Source: Caldilineaceae bacterium | GTDB taxonomy: Bacteria > Chloroflexota > Anaerolineae > Caldilineales > Caldilineaceae | Length of the DNA stretch: 7,506 nucleotides | Assembly (NCBI GenBank): GCA_026645635.1 | Contig: JAPKMV010000148.1 | Coordinates: 1 to 7,506, forward strand | Reading direction: 5' to 3' | Part shown: positions 4,814-7,506 of the stretch, piece by piece | How the letters are laid out: each line of letters starts with the position of its first letter | Position numbering within the stretch: position 1 is the first letter of the stretch | Program-made: the position numbers and the translations under genes | The notes under the pieces: generated by a model | What the model was told of the DNA's origin: nothing | What the model saw: the letters and a program-made list of their open reading frames with translations, nothing else | Databases searched by the model: none

Positions 4814-5695
4814 CTACCGCTTCACCCGATGCTCCAGCCCGGGCATGATCATGCGTTCGTCGGCGTCCCAGTCGGGCAGGGGATGTGGGCGGTCGGCGCC
4901 GTGGCGCTCGAAGAGCCGGTTGAGCACCAGGATGATCGCGGCGATGTAGACCATGCTGCCGCCGACCCAGAGCAAGCCGGCCGCAAAGTGCTGATCGGCC
5001 AACACGCGGGTCATGCCCAGCGGGCCGGCGCCGGCCTGGGCGATGTAATAGGGGTAGAACGGCGCGGTGGCGAAGGCCATGCTGATGGCCGTGGCCATGT
5101 TGGTGAGTTCGGTGAGCACCAGCAAGAACGCGGCCAGCCAGGGCGACAGTTCCCGGTGCAGGCGCGGCCCGGTGCCGATCACATGCCACCAGAACAGCAG
5201 CGCCAGCCCCGCCAGCACGCCGAGCGTCAGCCCATAGACCGGAGGGTGCAGCAAAATCCACGAAGCCAGGATCGGCTCCTGCCAGAGTACGAACGCGACC
5301 ATGAACGCCATCCAACAGAGCCAGCCCGGCGTGATGCGGCGGATGAAGCGGCCGCTGCGCGTGGTGCGCAGGACGGTGGCGGTGAGGCGCCGCCGCGCCG
5401 CCCGCGGCAGCCCGGCGACGATCACATCATAGCCCGCGCTGGTGAAGAAGGCGGGCGCTGCCATCAGGCAAAGCAGCACGAATTGCCCCATGCGGGCGTA
5501 GAGAAAATCCTGGTAGAGAAAGGGCAGCGGGTAGACCAGGGCCAGGCCGGCCAAGAGCGACCCGCCCCAGAAAACCACGAGCCGGAAGGGCCGCGCCAGC
5601 CGGTAGCCGCCGCGGCGCAGCCGCAGCCAGCCCCGCGTGTAGAAGATCACCCCCGCGCCGATCAGGATCAGCGCAATCAGATTCGCCGCCAACAC
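4814..5695 (-). CDS. CtaG-family (caa3-type) cytochrome c oxidase assembly-like membrane protein
   Basis: 293 aa from a GTG start at 5693-5695 with AAGGA 7 nt upstream. About seven hydrophobic segments lie near 3-19, 38-58, 70-85, 124-140, 152-172, 185-205 and 238-260, as in the Caa3_CtaG family linked to copper delivery to cytochrome oxidase. Family resemblance is clearest in LADQHFAAGLLWVGGS (232-247) and in LAGLALLFWWHVIG (161-174). Several positions that are normally histidines in this family, as I recall it, are changed: ARMGQFVLLCLMAAP (67-81) for the usual AHMxxHxLL, LWQEP (137-141) for WHxP, and PVYGLTLG (152-159) for the H-x-x-E-H region. Its copper role is therefore doubtful. No oxidase gene is in the window. 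It starts 84 bases after the M14 peptidase gene, and only a weak 6-bp hairpin (5744-5774) lies between, so readthrough is possible. Confidence 0.8.
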   Translation of the reverse strand: MLAANLIALILIGAGVIFYTRGWLRLRRGGYRLARPFRLVVFWGGSLLAGLALVYPLPFLYQDFLYARMGQFVLLCLMAAPAFFTSAGYDVIVAGLPRAARRRLTATVLRTTRSGRFIRRITPGWLCWMAFMVAFVLWQEPILASWILLHPPVYGLTLGVLAGLALLFWWHVIGTGPRLHRELSPWLAAFLLVLTELTNMATAISMAFATAPFYPYYIAQAGAGPLGMTRVLADQHFAAGLLWVGGSMVYIAAIILVLNRLFERHGADRPHPLPDWDADERMIMPGLEHRVKR

Positions 5696-5779
5696 GTCAC
5701 AATCCTTACAGTTTCTTCATCGAGATGATCGGTGGTCATTTGACTTGCCGGGCTTCTCCAAGAATCCGGGCAAGGTGCA

Positions 5780-7506
5780 CTATTCGGCGCCTTCGATTAG
5801 CGGCAGGTACATCCTGGCCGGAGGCTCCACCACGGTAACCACGGTCTGCGCCACGGCGGATCCCAGTGAATTCGTGGCAGTGACCACGGCGGTGAATTCG
5901 CCAATTTCGGCATAGCTGTGCACTGGACCAGCACCGCTGCCCAGCGCGCCGTCGCCAAAGTCCCAGGCGTAGCTGACCTCCGTGCCGGCTGTGACCGTCG
6001 CCGTGAAGTGGGTGGCGCTGCCCAACGGCGTGGGGCTGGAACTCTGCGCCGCCAGCCCGGCGATCTGCTGCTGCGCCTGCACCGTCAAAAAGGCCGCTCC
6101 CGGCGCGCCCCACTGGCCGTCGACATTCTGGCCTTCGACCACGAGCAGATAGCTTCCAGGCGCCCACCCGGTTGTGTCGATCGCCAGCAATGCGTCCTCC
6201 ACCGGTGCGTCGAACGCGCCGTCTGCGGGAGCGAGCGCGTAGCTGGGCGCCAGCGTGGTCGTCACCCAGCGCGGCTGGCCCAGCGTGACGACGCCCGTGG
6301 AGATGTTGCGCGCATGGGTCAGCGGGTCAGGATCGTTCTGGGCAGGCGCAAAGCGGGTGTTGTCCAGCGTGACCGTCAGGGTTGCGGGCGCACCGGCCCA
6401 CACCGTGGCGGGCGTCACCGTCACCGTGATGGCGTCGGGGCCGAACGGCTGCTGATAGGGACGGTGCGTCACCTTGGCGGCATAGCGCAGCGAGGCCAGC
6501 ACCGGCCCGACGATCCGGTTCTCGAAGCCCGTGCAGGGCTGGAAGAAGGTCATGCCGATCTCAAAGGTGTAACTGGGGATGCCCAGTTCGCCGTAGGAGA
6601 AATCATCTGTGGCGCCGTCGGTGGGGTAGAGACAGTTGTCGGCGCCTGCCTGGCAGACAGTGTAGCGTTCGCCCGGATAGGACGGCTGCAGCGCCGGCAG
6701 ATAGTAGCCCATCTTCTGTCCCAGCACACGTTGGCCTTCGTCGTTGGGTGATGGCGTCGGCGTGAAGCCCCACGGATAGAGCACCCATTCGCCGTAGCTG
6801 TGCACGGTGATCATCACGCCCGAGGTGTCGAACGGCGCCGGGTCGTCGTTGTTGGGGCCGCGCTGATCCGGGAAGATCGAGCGCATGTAGCTCTCCAACG
6901 CCTGCACCTCCGGCTCGGAGGCTGCGCTCTGGCCGCGGTAGGTCTCGGCGCACGCAAATGCGCTGGAACAGCCCTGCGCTGTGCAAATGCCCCATTTGAA
7001 GCTGCTGTTGCGGTTCAGGTCCACGCCGATGGAATCTGGAGAAGCGCAGAAGTCGTCGTTGACATTTTTCCGCCAGAGCACATTGGCCTCGGCGCGACGC
7101 CGTCCGTCCGGGTTCGCCTGGGTGACGATGTGAATTTCCGTATAGTCGAGCAGCCAGGTGGCGTCGGCGTCCACGCCGTAACCGTTCACGAGCTGTTCGG
7201 CAAAGCGCATGGCCGATTCGGCGGTGGCGTACTCGCGCGCGTGGATGGCCGCCATCACGAAGAGGCGGGGCTTTGGCCCGGCGATCGCCTGGTTGGTCAG
7301 CACCAGGGCGAAGATGTCATCCCCGCCCGGCCTGGCTTTCATCTTTAGCCAGCTATCGCCGATGTCGACCTTTTGCACCAGGGTCGGGTGCGCGGCCACC
7401 AGAGCGTCGATGCTGGCGTAGGTCTCGGTGACGGTGCGGTAACAGGCGTAGCCGGGGATGCCATCGGCGGTGCGCGGGCCGATGAAGGGAGGCGGCGCCT
7501 CTGCGG
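5780..7506 (-). CDS. Secreted M14 zinc carboxypeptidase with PKD domain, 5' end outside window
   Basis: 574 residues are visible; the frame continues past the right edge, so the GTG at 7399 is not the true start and the signal peptide is missing. Numbering from the first full codon (7504), the M14 domain covers about 18-345. Zinc ligands are HARE (His88, Glu91, in AAIHAREYATAE) and the His235 of TVHSYGEWVLYPWG. Arg165 of VDLNRNSSFKWG fits substrate binding, and FEIGM (Glu315) supplies the catalytic base. Thus all key catalytic residues are present. It probably releases C-terminal amino acids from extracellular peptides, like carboxypeptidase T. A beta-rich region (about 355-475, ITVTVTPATVWAG to AAFLTVQ) is followed by a PKD domain (about 480-560) with YAWDFGDG and HSYAEIGEFTAVVTATN. 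The protein ends ARMYLPLIEGAE, a YLPL tail I recall from many exported Chloroflexota proteins. Confidence 0.93.
   Translation of the reverse strand, partial: AEAPPPFIGPRTADGIPGYACYRTVTETYASIDALVAAHPTLVQKVDIGDSWLKMKARPGGDDIFALVLTNQAIAGPKPRLFVMAAIHAREYATAESAMRFAEQLVNGYGVDADATWLLDYTEIHIVTQANPDGRRRAEANVLWRKNVNDDFCASPDSIGVDLNRNSSFKWGICTAQGCSSAFACAETYRGQSAASEPEVQALESYMRSIFPDQRGPNNDDPAPFDTSGVMITVHSYGEWVLYPWGFTPTPSPNDEGQRVLGQKMGYYLPALQPSYPGERYTVCQAGADNCLYPTDGATDDFSYGELGIPSYTFEIGMTFFQPCTGFENRIVGPVLASLRYAAKVTHRPYQQPFGPDAITVTVTPATVWAGAPATLTVTLDNTRFAPAQNDPDPLTHARNISTGVVTLGQPRWVTTTLAPSYALAPADGAFDAPVEDALLAIDTTGWAPGSYLLVVEGQNVDGQWGAPGAAFLTVQAQQQIAGLAAQSSSPTPLGSATHFTATVTAGTEVSYAWDFGDGALGSGAGPVHSYAEIGEFTAVVTATNSLGSAVAQTVVTVVEPPARMYLPLIEGAE

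Noticed and set aside
4829..5728. A 299-codon plus-strand open frame antisense to the CtaG-like gene
   Set aside because: Composition is Gln/Arg/Gly/His-rich and shows no membrane or domain pattern, while the minus strand has a clear seven-segment membrane protein.
5918..7348. Two long plus-strand open frames antisense to the M14 peptidase
   Set aside because: The minus frame carries all M14 catalytic residues and a PKD domain over the whole stretch; the plus frames show only Arg/Gly/Val-rich shadow translation.
1..7506. CRISPR arrays, tRNA or rRNA genes, insertion sequences
   Set aside because: I saw no regularly spaced direct repeats, no cloverleaf-like segments, no rRNA-like stretches and no transposase motifs or paired terminal repeats in any region.

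Overview
The window is GC-rich bacterial DNA with tightly packed, mostly minus-strand genes. I infer Chloroflexota (Anaerolineae/Caldilineae-like). The clues are a secreted M14 peptidase with a PKD domain ending in a YLPL-type tail, a CtaG-family membrane protein away from oxidase genes, Pro/Thr-linked envelope proteins, and an HNH gene paired with a small helical protein. This placement rests on protein character only. No rRNA, tRNA or other marker gene is present.

Left part (1-1362, minus strand): a two-gene envelope operon. A small SH3 lipoprotein gene comes first. It is followed, 33 bp downstream, by a gene that joins an N-terminal DUF4236 domain, a transmembrane segment, a disordered linker and the start of an endonuclease/exonuclease/phosphatase-like domain. 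This second gene runs off the left edge.

Intergenic island (1363-1956): it holds two strong inverted repeats and a frameshifted fragment (about 48 residues) of a type I restriction-modification methyltransferase gene (hsdM) on the minus strand. This looks like the scar of a lost restriction system. A near-consensus promoter at its right end drives the next gene.

Middle (1957-3805, plus strand): two independently promoted genes. One is an integral-membrane methyltransferase of the isoprenylcysteine carboxyl methyltransferase / phospholipid methyltransferase type. The other is a single-domain ABC ATPase related to sugar importer ATPases, with an intact Walker A and B but altered Q-loop, signature and H-loop. 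No permease or binding protein is nearby.

Right part (3786-7506, minus strand): read in transcription order from the right edge, an M14 zinc carboxypeptidase (5' end outside the window), a CtaG-like protein missing the usual histidines, then a separately promoted pair: a small helical protein with a ribbon-helix-helix-like N-terminus and an HNH endonuclease. The HNH gene ends convergently inside the last 20 bases of the ABC gene. The most promising poorly described items are the HNH/RHH-like pair, the DUF4236-TM-EEP fusion and the degenerate orphan ABC ATPase.
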